Shown here: positions 37,359 through 48,184 of the stretch, in pieces
How the letters are laid out: the number at the start of each line of letters is the position of its first letter
Position numbering within the stretch: position 1 is the first letter of the stretch
Assembly: GCF_010389155.1 (NCBI RefSeq)
Contig: NC_057764.1
Location: 39,006,275 to 39,070,274, forward strand
Length of the DNA: 64,000 bases
Source: Erigeron canadensis
Taxonomy: Eukaryota > Streptophyta > Magnoliopsida > Asterales > Asteraceae
Direction of reading: 5' to 3'
Notes under the pieces: model-generated
What the model was told of the DNA's origin: nothing
The model's input: the letters and a program-made list of their open reading frames with translations, nothing else
The model's database searches: none
Translations under genes and position numbers: made by a program

Positions 37359-37672
37359 GAGGGTTGGCATCTCTCTTTTGTCACTCATTCTCAATCAATA
37401 ACAATTTATTTATCCCTCACTCATATCACAATTCATTTTTTTTTTTTTTTACAATCTATCACTCACATCATATCATACCTTATAAATATATTAACAATAA
37501 AAGATAAAAAGAAAATGACAGAAAAAAAGAGAGTGAATTTTGAGGTAACCACATAGTTAGTATATGAGTGGTTTTACATCAATACCACACCGTATTTTTT
37601 TTTGTTGGTGGCAGTGTGTTCCACTGAGTAGTGTCTTCAACCACCTAGTCACCACTCACACATTGCCAACCC
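37359..37672. mobile_element. MITE candidate with GGGTTGGCA ends
   Basis: The left end is AGGGTTGGCATCTCTC and the right end, read inward, is AGGGGTTGGCAATGTG. The rest of the terminal match is weak, with further CACTCA/TGAGTG pairing inside. No target duplication is clear. 35576-37358 contains no recognised gene. Confidence 0.35.
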
Positions 37673-38579
37673 CTAATATAATGGAAGATCATACTTACAA
37701 TATAGAAACGGATACATTTTGATTATAAAAAAAGACATGCTTTTTTTTTTTTTTTTGAAATGACATATTTATATTAAAATAATTACTAGCAAGGCGTTAA
37801 AAATAAATATGAACTTTATTCTATTGGTATCAATCAACTCAGCCAATTTCAAAATGTATCGTTAGATAGGTTGGTGCACGGTTGTGGTGAACCGATTATC
37901 CATTTTTTAGTATTTTTGGAGTTTGATTCATGCTTGTAGATTAGGGTACAGATCGATATTAAATGTACGTATATAACGGAAAGAAAGTCCCATGCCAAGA
38001 TACCAATTTTTGGCATGGACACTACCTAGCTTAATCTTTTCCATGTCAATTTTATACTAAAATATGGTAATATCAGAAGTGTCTATGTCAAATCATATTC
38101 AAATATTACCATATTAAATGATACAAAAAAAATGGAAGAGAACAAAAGAAGGAAGAAAAAAAAAATCACAACCGAGTTCAAATGGATGGGCATCACCATG
38201 CTCATATTGATGCCTCATGCCGCATGCCGATCAGTACCAATTAAATCAAAGGGAATGGCAATGCTGCTTACCAATTCTTGGTACCAAATTAATCAACTTG
38301 CCGTCCACATACACCCTCACTAAGGTGGTGTACAAGACGTTATATAAATCCTAAAGTGAATATCTTATCCAGTACATGTTTTCATTTACCTCTTTTAATA
38401 TATATACTACAGTATACAATAAGAAAATAGCATTCTTGATTCAAGCATAATAACAAACATTCTCCACGGTTCTAGACTCGTTTCTCTAATACAAATATCC
38501 ATATATATACAAGTGATATATGAAATGAAATGTCAAAGTTGGTTGAAAAATCAAATGAAATGTGATAGGACAATCAAAT

Positions 38580-38945
38580 AAGAACAGTTTTAAAATAGGA
38601 ACCGGTGAGAACACTTAAAAACTACATTTAGATGCATTAAAAATCCATAAAACTAACATAGTGTATAATTAATTATCATTATTTAAGTGTTTAACAACAC
38701 ATTGGTCATTCAAAATCGAGAATGTTTTTTTGTTTTGTGCATCCATCTTGGATACATATTCATCAAAATGATGCATCCAACAAAAAATGTGATTTTTTCG
38801 ATTTTGACGGATTAATGTGTTGTTAAACACTTAGATAATGATAATTAGTTATGCACTATGTTAGTTTTATAAAGTTTTAATGCATCGAAATGATGTTTTT
38901 AAGTGTTCTCACTGTTCTTATTTTAAAAGTGTTATCACCGGAGTG
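38580..38945. mobile_element. Palindromic MITE, GGTGAGAACACTTAAAAA family, copy 1
   Basis: The two halves are long reverse complements around a CATCCATCTTGGATACATATT-like centre. The ends carry AAAATAGGAACCGGTGAGAA and its complement. A second copy follows at 39442-39799. Confidence 0.6.
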
Positions 38946-39441
38946 TTATATCTTAAAAATTGAATGAGATGTCAAAGCTTTAGTCTATTTTTCTTTTAGA
39001 GCTCGTCTTATGGGCTTTAATCGTGGGCTTACCGTCTGCCTTTACCCATTAGACATTTACCCAAGAAATTTCATGGTTTCTTAATTCGTACATAGACTTT
39101 GCATATTTGCAACACTCGAAAGAATAATTCCTACATTATTATTATAGAATATATTCATTCATAAGTCAAAGTATATGTCTAACTTGTAATGACAAAGTAC
39201 AAGTTTTTATGATTTTAGGACTCATATTTCCGTGTGTTTGTCTCTAATATTTTGTAAAAATTGTAGCTATGTGTTTTACTATCTAAATAGAGGTCCAAAT
39301 TGACTAATATATATTTAAAAACTTGAACATTAACTTACGTTTTTTTTTCCAGTAAAAATTAAGTTATTCTTTTTCATATAAAACATTTAATTACACTTTT
39401 AGTTAATTTCTAAATTCAAGATACATATAAAATATTATTAG

Positions 39442-39799
39442 CACTCCAGTGAGAACAGTCTTAAAATAATAACGGTGAGAACACTTAAAAAACATCATTT
39501 TGATGCATTAAAAGTCCATAAAACTAACATAGTGCATAACTAATTATCATTATTTAACCTGTCAAAATAAAAAAAATCATGTTTTTTGTTTTGTGCATCC
39601 ATCTTTTATGCATATTCTTCAAAATGATGCATCCACCAAAAAACGTGATTTTTTCGATTTTGACAGATCAATGTGTTGTTAAACACTTAAATAATGATAA
39701 TTAGTTATACACTATGTTAGTTTTATGGACTTTTAATGCATCAAAATGATATTTTTTAAGTATTCTCATCGTTCTTATTTTAAGACTGTTCTTATTTTA
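39442..39799. mobile_element. Palindromic MITE, GGTGAGAACACTTAAAAA family, copy 2
   Basis: It starts CACTCCAGTGAGAACAGTCT and ends with the complementary ATTTTAAGACTGTTCTTATT. The interior is largely the same as 38580-38945, including the ATGTGTTGTTAAACACTTA stretch. Confidence 0.6.
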
Positions 39800-40188
39800 T
39801 TGTATATATATATATATATGCCTCTAGTGGTATGCTTAAAAGTATGTCTAATGATTAAACCATAATACATTATAGCAGTGGGGATCTTGACAAGTGTTAT
39901 ATAGGCCAGCGCACAGGGCCTGGGCATTAAGACGGGTCTCCATTTTTTAAAAATTATTAGTTATGTATTGGTATAATTTAAATATTTTATTATAAAATCA
40001 TTATTTTAAGGATTTATAAATATTAAAAATAAAATTAATTGCAATTTTTAAAAAGAGACTAGTATTCACTATTAAACGAAGAATGAAAAACATATAAGTG
40101 GTAACTACTTTTATTATAAATAATATTTCGTGTTTAATGAGTTCTTATAAGCAATTACTACTTTTTTTTAACACTTATTGTAATTATC

Positions 40189-40192
<4 letters not shown>

Positions 40193-40230
<38 letters not shown>
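40193..40230 (+). repeat. (TA)n microsatellite
   Basis: 38 bases of alternating TA. The surrounding 39800-41345 shows no gene. Confidence 0.95.
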
Positions 40231-40232
<2 letters not shown>

Positions 40233-41347
40233 TCTTTATTTGTTATATGGGCCTCATTTTTGAAAATTTGATTTTGCACATGAACGCCGAAATTCATTTG
40301 TCGGCCTTGCATTGTAGGATGAATGGTAAATATTAAGAAAGATAAAACACATGATATATATATATATATCAAAAATCTAATTAATTAGGCATATTTTAGA
40401 GATATCAATATTTTTCTTTTGTAATAGTATGGATTAAAGGAAATTAAGAGTGTGGGGTGGTTGTGCACTTGGGCCAAAGGCTAGAGTGTAACCCTCTTGA
40501 GCTAAGGTGGCTGCTAGCCGACTGTCTGCGTGTGTTTTTGTGAAGATAGAAAAGCACCCAATTTGCTCACTTTTCAGTGGCTTAAACAACATTCACTTGT
40601 CTCTTTCACTGCACACTCTAGCTACATTTTTTCCTAACAATTTAATATTACACGTACCAATTCTACTTCACCCTTAAAAATGACATCCGGTATCCCGATC
40701 ATATTTTTGATAACCCGATCAGACTATTAATGACAGGGGGTCTGCTTTTACTCTACCAGATTTACTATTACAAACATAGGGGTCCACACTATTTTGGTTG
40801 GGATACCAAAATATTTAGTTGGGATACACCATCCGTTAAAAATTAAAACTACCTCAAATTTGTATGTTAACGTTTGGACCTTAATTATTTTTTTCTTTAA
40901 AAAATATAAGCCTTTATCAAATTGATCGACTAATCTAAAATTTACTACGAGTATCATTCAAGATTTATTTATTTTGGTACTTTAATGTATAATGAGATAT
41001 ATATATATATAATAGTTTAAATTATACATATGGGTGATACAGTTTTAACACATAAATTACTTTTCACTTTAATTTAGTGAAAATTTCTGAATAACATTGT
41101 TCATAATTCAGTTTAAACACATCAATTAATTAACATGTTATGCTAATTAATGTTATATATTGGTCCTTCCTAGTACTTAAACAAAACAAACAATAATTAG
41201 ATGATTCAATGATATTGTTCCCTTACGAGGGCGGCCTTGGGTCGACCTTAATTTTGTCATTTTTCTCTCAACTTCTTTAGGAAAATCCCGGTAATGAAAT
41301 TTGTCTTTTTGCTAAAATGATACTCCGTAGAAGATTAGAAATTTATA

Positions 41348-41602
41348 CTCCCTCCGTCCCAATTTAAGTGTCCACATTTGACTTGTTGAGTCTTTCTTCT
41401 CTAACTTTGACTTTTAATATTTTTGTTTGTATAATATAATACTTAATGAAAGTTATATCAATGAAAAGTACATCCAAAGCTCAATCTATTCATATATTTT
41501 ACATCAATTATGGCTTAATACACACGAAACAATTTACGGTCAAAGTTACGAAAAAAAAACTTCAAAAGTCAAAATAGGACATTTAAATTGGGACGGAGGG
41601 AG
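41348..41602. mobile_element. Stowaway MITE
   Basis: Classic Tc1/Mariner-type MITE. The ends are CTCCCTCCGTCCCAATTTAA and its near-perfect complement, the flanks are TA on both sides, and the length is 255 bp. It is well preserved, unlike the relative at 4311-4571. Confidence 0.87.
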
Positions 41603-41722
41603 TAGTTCATAATGAAACTCCGGGTCGGGAAACAAATTAATATGACCAATTGACTTCAATATTTTCTTGTTAAGTCAGTTACGGTTTATATATATCATCA
41701 TTGGAATATTCTTAATGAGTAA

Positions 41723-41794
41723 ATCATGACTCAATATAAAAAAAAAATCATGACTCAATATAAAAAAAAAATCATGACTCAATATAAAAAAAAA
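41723..41794 (+). repeat. Three 24-bp tandem copies
   Basis: Units at 41723, 41747 and 41771 each read ATCATGACTCAATATA followed by A-run. Each contains TGACTCA, the core bound by GCN4/AP-1 type bZIP proteins. No gene start is nearby. Confidence 0.88.
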
Positions 41795-42823
41795 AGTAAA
41801 TGAGTGGAACCTTTTGATCACATGTACCATTTTGGTATTTAAAACGTACATCGTATAAAACTCATGTTTGATAAGTCACCATCCACACACTTGAAATCAC
41901 AAAATATAGTTTCTCCACTTATTTTTAACAAGTTTTACCCTATGTGGTCATATGATAGCGGTATCACTGGGTTTCACCCCATTGTTATGACTCAATATTC
42001 TTATCAAGTCATCATGATTCCGTTGGCTTTAACATATCAAAAACTTACAGATTCTACTTCATAAGTTTTCCAAAAAGCTTTTGATATCAATTTAAGAATC
42101 AAGCGCACAATATTTTGTTTTATTCTTGAACTTCAACGATCAGCACTTACTTTCAATGACAATTAGCCTTTAATAGTTTTTTTTAAAGCCAATAATTTAT
42201 CCATTAATAATGTTAAATACAAATATATTATTTAGGATATGTTTGACAAAAAGTACTTGTAATTGTAGTTGCTGTAGCTTTTAGTCTAAGCTCTAAGTTG
42301 TATATTTTTAGCAAAGTTGTTAATTAGCTTTGACTTTCTAGAGGTTTTTGGTTTGGTAGTTATATCTGTAACTTTAAGTGGTATTTGTGTAATTTTAAAA
42401 GTATATTTATAACATTTTATTTTACATTTAAAAATTCTGGTAAACAATATCACCCCTTTCATACTAAAGGAGGAAAGTGAAGTTACATCACAATATTGAC
42501 GTGTCGATGAACGAGGTGTGTCTCATAGGATTTATGATGTCAAGTTGTATGTTTTTTGAGGTGTTTTTAGTGTGTGAAAGGGGGTATTTTGGGTGGATTA
42601 AAACTTAGCTTCCTTGAGAAGCTTTTTTAGTTAATAAAATAATTAATAATAATATAAATGATTATTTAAAAATGGACGGGCTTTTTTAATTTGAAAGTGA
42701 AAAAAGTGTTTGTTGATATGTCAGGACAGGGAGGTGGGGCGGGCTTTTAATTTTCTCTCTCTTATCAGATTCACATAATTTTTTTAATAATCTATGTCTC
42801 TATCTCTCTCTGCTTTTATCAAT

Positions 42824-42901
42824 TTGATTTTGATGAAGAAGACTATGAAGATATTGATTTTGATGAAGAAGATTATGAAGATATTGATTTCGATGTAGAA
42901 A
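42824..42901 (+). repeat. 30-bp tandem repeat with acidic reading frame
   Basis: Two copies of a 30-bp unit (TTGATTTTGATGAAGAAGAC...) and a partial third. The frame reads DFDEEDYEDI repeated and is open for only a short distance. It may be the start of the exon-like region at 43800-44840. Confidence 0.7.
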
Positions 42902-43799
42902 AAAAAAGTTTCTGATGTTTCCAAGGTATTCTTTCATATAAATTAGGGTTTTTTTATGATTTTACATTTGATGTTTTAATATTCAATTCAAAGAAGAATA
43001 CATATTGTTGTCCACCTTCTTTTTTTTCTCGCCTGTGATTTATTCAACAAAAGAAAATATAATGATTGTGCATATAACTCGATGGCAAAAGTGAAAAAAA
43101 CAAGACAATTAATAGGTGTTGATGAAGATTATGTTTTGGGTTGAAAAAGGGTGCTATGATTCAAAAAGAGATCAAAAAGAGATTCGTCAATCAATAACAC
43201 CCATTTTGTAGGTTTGATGGTATGATGCAATTATAAAGAATGATGATATGATGTGTTTTTTAAGTTGCAAATATAAACAGGCTTCTTTCTTTGTTGATTT
43301 CCTCTAAGAATTTTATAGGTTTGATATAGGTCATCTTTAAAATTTTCAGATTTGTATATGAATATCAAGTGTTTGATAAAATGCTTCAATGAATTTCTGG
43401 ATTTTGATAACCCGCATTGCATTTTGATAGTTGGCTTTTGTTTAAAATTGTTAGAAAAGTGATCAAACCACTAATTGTGAAAGCTTTATAGGTGATGAAA
43501 TAGTCCTAAACACTAATTTGGGTTCTTGTGATGACAAGGTAACTATATTCATATATTATTACTTTATTCATATATTCAACATTATATGCAGTTTGATAGC
43601 TTTTGATGGATTTTTAATCATTTCTAAAAGCTACATGATTTAAAAGTCAATTTCTTGTGTTGTTACTTGGAGTCAATTTGGTTTTTTAAGGAGTGGAAGC
43701 CCAAAGGATGTCATGGGTTTGTTGTTGTGGCTATTCACTTGAACACCAAACTGTTTTAATTTAAGTTTAAGACCGATTCATTGTTGGGTTTGTTCATTT

Positions 43800-44840
43800 T
43801 GTAGGAATAGCATGAGTTGGTTAAATGAAACATATGGTGAAGGCTTAAAGGAGGCTCGACTTTAGATTCAGTTTCTCTGATCATGAAGAATCGCTATTGA
43901 AAATTGGTAATTTATTCTAATCGAAGAATTTATATTTCAACAAATGCACAAAAAATATATTCCAACGGCCGTTAGATTTTGTGACTTATATTTTTTCCTC
44001 AAGTTGTAATTTATTATATTGAAATTGGCTTACTTTTGGAAGCAAAGTGCTTTTGAGACAATTAGACAGGGAGATACACAAGATGTACACCGGTATGTTG
44101 TTCGGCACCAGGTTATTAGCGGTAAGAACCAATTTGTGATGAAAAACTACGTGCACCTCTGTTCATAAGTTTTATATACTTCTGTTTGTTCCTTTGGATG
44201 GGACTACAGAGCTTGAGGACGAAGTGTGGCAACTCTTTATCGATTATTAAGTGTGTAAATGAGTTGGTTTATGTTCATACTTTGAGAGCCATGCACTTTG
44301 GATAGATTTATTATAAAGTTATTTCAATATAGTTAAAGCTAAATAATGGATTTATTATTGTTTTAGGTATAAGCATGAACTGGATGATATCATAGTAGGC
44401 CGTCCTAATAAGGTTAGGAAAATCTGGATATCCTACATCTGTTTCATTCTATGTTATGGATCTATTCTTTATCTTGTATTCATTTATGTAGGTGAAGCTT
44501 GCTCGAACGCGGTGGTCACTGGAGATTAATTTTAGCAAGATGCGATGTCGATGCTTTCTTCAAGGAATTTATTGATGGCATCGAGGTACATATACCTCTA
44601 TTGTCAAAAATAGAAACTCTATAAGGGTTGGCAAACTTGGTCGGTACTCGGTACTAACAAACCAGAATATTAAATTTTAATCATTGATGAAATGGTTGGG
44701 TATACAGGTTTCCCTCGAGTGTTGTAGTTATAGCTTGACAAGACTTAAAAGGAATACTATCGTTATCAGTCTCTTTGTTATATATGATGCTATGGCTCGA
44801 GTTGTTGAGGGTCCTATATTCAGTTATGTGTTATATCTAA
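43800..44840 (+). pseudogene. Exon-like segments left of the retrotransposon
   Basis: Several short frames are bounded by plausible splice sites. 44030-44121 reads FWKQSAFETIRQGDTQDVHR and then YVVRHQVIS up to a GTAAGAAC donor. About 44490-44583 contains FFKEFIDGIE before GTACAT, but in a different frame from the upstream part of that exon. About 44709-44843 runs from a CAG acceptor to a TAG|GTAAGTAA donor. I do not recognise the family. Stops and frame changes between segments suggest a decayed gene or chance. If real, the retrotransposon sits in its intron. Confidence 0.25.
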
Positions 44841-46000
44841 TAGGTAAGTAATGCTTTGGAAGTACTTAGCTTTTAAACTGAATGGACTGGTTAGACCAAA
44901 AAAGGATGTCTAATCAGCCAAATAGTATCATTAGTCGATTGGTTTTGATATTTGATGTGCTAAATCGAGTCTTAAATTTATAAAACAAGAACCACCTACA
45001 AACTGACTACTATGCACTCACGGGCAGTGAACCCGATCGTTTGTAATATAGTATTGAGGTAAATCCGAGATCGTTCGCAGGGAATGGTTAGACAAGTTGT
45101 TTGGTAAAATGGTTTGGAAAACGGGTGTTACTCTCAAAATCCTTTTGACAATGAAAATTTAAAATGGTTTGCAAAGCAAATAGCATAAAATAAAGAAGAA
45201 CTTCAAACAATATAATTAAAAGTCATCCACCTTGACTTCCCTCAACTTCAAATGTGATTGCATTTAATTAAGATCATATTCCCTAGAATTTAAAGATAAT
45301 CGTGATAAGATTAAGGAGCTCACGTGATACCACCAACCGTGAACAAATTAAGAAATCACCTAACTGCTAGTTGAATTACCCAAGCCGGTACCACCAAAGC
45401 AAAGACAACTTTTTCCAACAATTAGTTTTATTGACTACCGAATTACCAATTGAACCTATGTGACAACAACGTGGTACCACCAACCGCTATCAATCACGTT
45501 GACAAAATTAACCTTTTCTTAAAATGACATTCACTATCATACCATGAACTAGTGATAATTACTCATAGACAAGTAACCGTTTTAAAATCACATACACATT
45601 CAACTGGTACCACCAACGAAGATTTATATGCAACCAATATCAAAATAATTAATAAAAAGAATTAAAATCATCAAGATCACAGAACAACGATAATTGAATA
45701 AACTCTTTTGAATTAAAAATATTGCAATCACATTATCCGTCTCGTTTCATCAAGGTGGATGATAAACAGTTCAGCCACTCATGATCAATGAACAAAAATA
45801 ATCAATAAAAGAGAAGAACATATTGTACCAATCGTTTGAGAAAATAGAAATTGCAAGACAGTAATTAATACGATCTAGATGGGTGCCCGTAATATCTTCG
45901 ATGAGTCCGCCTAAGTGTTTCACTTGATTGGAGAAGGAAGAATCCTGATAGAGCAGCACCTAGAAAGACTTTCGATGCGTAAAAATTCGTCCTAGGGTTT

Positions 46001-46010
46001 GTATTTATAC
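46001..46010 (-). promoter_or_regulatory. TATA box in the 3' LTR
   Basis: GTATAAATAC on the minus strand, 53 bp from the nearest palindrome. From here it could drive outward transcription into 44952 and lower coordinates. Confidence 0.6.
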
Positions 46011-46062
46011 CCCTTGAAAAATAAAGGCTTAAGTCGGCCATTGACTTTTGTTGACCGACCTC

Positions 46063-46357
46063 CCACTGCGGTGCAGTGGTCGTGTGATGCCCTCCACTGC
46101 GTCGTAGCCAAATATCACTGTCCAAAACTTCGTCTTCAATTTAGATGACGCGGCGCAGTGGACTAGTTCCTTTCCTCACTGCGGCGCAGTGACAACCTTT
46201 GACTGGTCTCCGTTGACTTGCTTGATCACTGCGGCGCAATGAAACTCAATGATAACCACTGATGCGCAGCCAAATATCTCTGGTCAAAAACTTCCCCGTG
46301 CAAGGATGACCATTGCGGCGCAGTGGCTTGGTAACATTGCCCACTGCGTCGCAGTCA
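46063..46357 (-). repeat. Paired palindrome array in the 3' LTR (8 sites)
   Basis: Eight sites related to CCACTGCGGCGCAGTGG have centres at about 46071, 46102, 46153, 46184, 46234, 46264, 46318 and 46349. Intervals alternate at 30-31 and 50-54 bp. Sites 1-4 and 5-8 repeat with a period near 163 bp, and the shared linker AGCCAAATATC follows sites 2 and 6. W-box cores (TTGAC) lie between pairs. Several sites have lost C or G to T or A. Confidence 0.9.
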
Positions 46358-46619
46358 ACTTGATTACTCGATTTCTTCGTTTTCAACTTTTAAATTCCAA
46401 ATTACAACTTCTTTTCTACTCGAATTAACTCTCGACATCATGGATCACCTCTAGGCCAATAAGTCTTCCAAATATGCACCAAATGAACGTGTAACCTGTT
46501 TAGAGCCTAAAACCACTAACAAACACCATAAACGCGCCAAATGCACACAAAAACGACTTAAAACATATAAATATATGGCCAATAATGATGTGGGTAATGG
46601 GTATAAATTAGTCACATCA

Positions 46620-46634
46620 AATCCCCCCACACTT
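46620..46634 (-). promoter_or_regulatory. Polypurine tract of the Athila element
   Basis: On the minus strand, AAGTGTGGGGGGATT directly abuts the 3' LTR, the expected primer for plus-strand DNA synthesis. Confidence 0.8.
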
Positions 46635-48184
46635 GAGCGTTGCTTGTCCTCAAGCAAATCCAAACTTTAAGTAAAACATTCCTTGACCATCAAATTATCA
46701 AAACAAGTGACAAGTTTCAAAAAGAAGTAACACCAAGCATGTCAAATGACAATTAAGCGGGTGAAGCAGTTTTAATCTTAAATGAAAACTCGAAATGTTT
46801 GACAATACCTGAACAATCCGTAAGCCACGATAATCAACTAAGCATAAATAAAACAAACGATCCTACCAATATCATTCTACTCCAAAAAAAACTTTCTTTC
46901 GGGGTTGAATATATGAAGAATCACTCATAGCTTAGTCGTGATGTATACTCTTTTACCATAGGTTTGAACTAGGATCGTCACTTCACCATTACGGCGCAAG
47001 GATCAAGTACATCGTCAAAATAGGCATAAAGGGTGGTTGTATAGTTAAACTAAGGCTATGTATATGAATATGTGCAAGTGGAATATATAGATGTAGGTTA
47101 ATGATGAAATGGGAAAATGAAAAAGTATATGGTATATGTTAGAATGTACAATATAGTCTAATTAAACCCATACCATTAATTGCCAACAAACCACCAACCC
47201 TTAAGCTGCTATCCCGCGAACACACCTCCAAGTACCAAGCAAAACCCGACACCATTATGGTGTATCAACTTCAAACAACTTACAATAAACCAAGTCTTCC
47301 ATAATATTATAACAAACTTTCTAGACATTTGAAAATGAGAAGTGCCTACTAGTAGCCCAAGTTCTTTTTTTTTTTTTTTTTCTGTTTCTGTTTTTCAATT
47401 CTCTTTATCCTTTTGAACCATTTTTACTCTACTAGTAAATACCCTCTTACAATGATAAACATGTCTATAACACTTCACTTTCTTTGTTTGAGCAATCCAA
47501 GAAAATCTTCAATAGCTTAACCCATTTACGTATTCTCATAGATAAGAATATTCCTCAAATCAACCCATGAAATTCTCCCAAACCGTCCAAACAACCATGA
47601 CAATCAATGGTCCCTCTCAATGACAAAACAACAAAAGCGATAAAACCCGGTAGCTTAAACCTATTTGCCACCCCCCACACTTAAGATGGACAATGCCCTC
47701 AATGTCCATAATCAGTCAAACAAAAGGAAATAGGGGTAAACGACATAGAAAAGAAGAACACAGTTTCAAAACGGAAGGTGCGAGAGTCGAATACATCAAA
47801 CATACCAAATAACAATGCGGCGCTGAACTTACTGCCAGCATATGCATATCATCACAAATTCAACAATCAAGGGTTCTCCCTCACACTTGGGTTGGACTAC
47901 AACTAGCAATACCTGCTTCATATTTCATCAACAAACGAATTATAATAACAAGCACCACATTAATCTACTGTTCTTGCAACCAACAAACAAACCTAAGAAA
48001 ATAAAATCAACCAAGTTCAATGTTTCATCACCCCGTAGGGTGGATACTACTGAAATGAAGAAGAGGAGAAAAAAAAAGTGTATCAAGTACATTCATTCAA
48101 AAAAAACCAATCATGAATGAATAACAGTCATCATCACATGATTCCATCCCACGGTGCCGGATGGAAATCACGACCATATCATCA
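46635..48184 (-). other. Athila internal region between third ORF and PPT
   Basis: No coding sequence recognised. It holds a second polypurine-like motif near 47672-47686 (GTGTGGGGGGTGG on the minus strand) and a T run at 47366-47382. Confidence 0.6.

Larger units (their letters stand above)
44953..46619 (-). repeat. 3' LTR of the Athila element
   Basis: 1667 bp, starting TGATGTGCTAAATCGAG and ending TTAGTCACATCA on the plus strand. It carries the same TATA box and palindrome array as the 5' LTR. The frames inside it (45771-46125) are not genes. Confidence 0.95.

Noticed and set aside
45771..46125. Open frames of 62 and 86 aa inside the left LTR, repeated at 57642-57996
   Set aside because: They recur only because the LTRs are duplicates. 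They overlap the TATA box and palindrome array and show no protein features.
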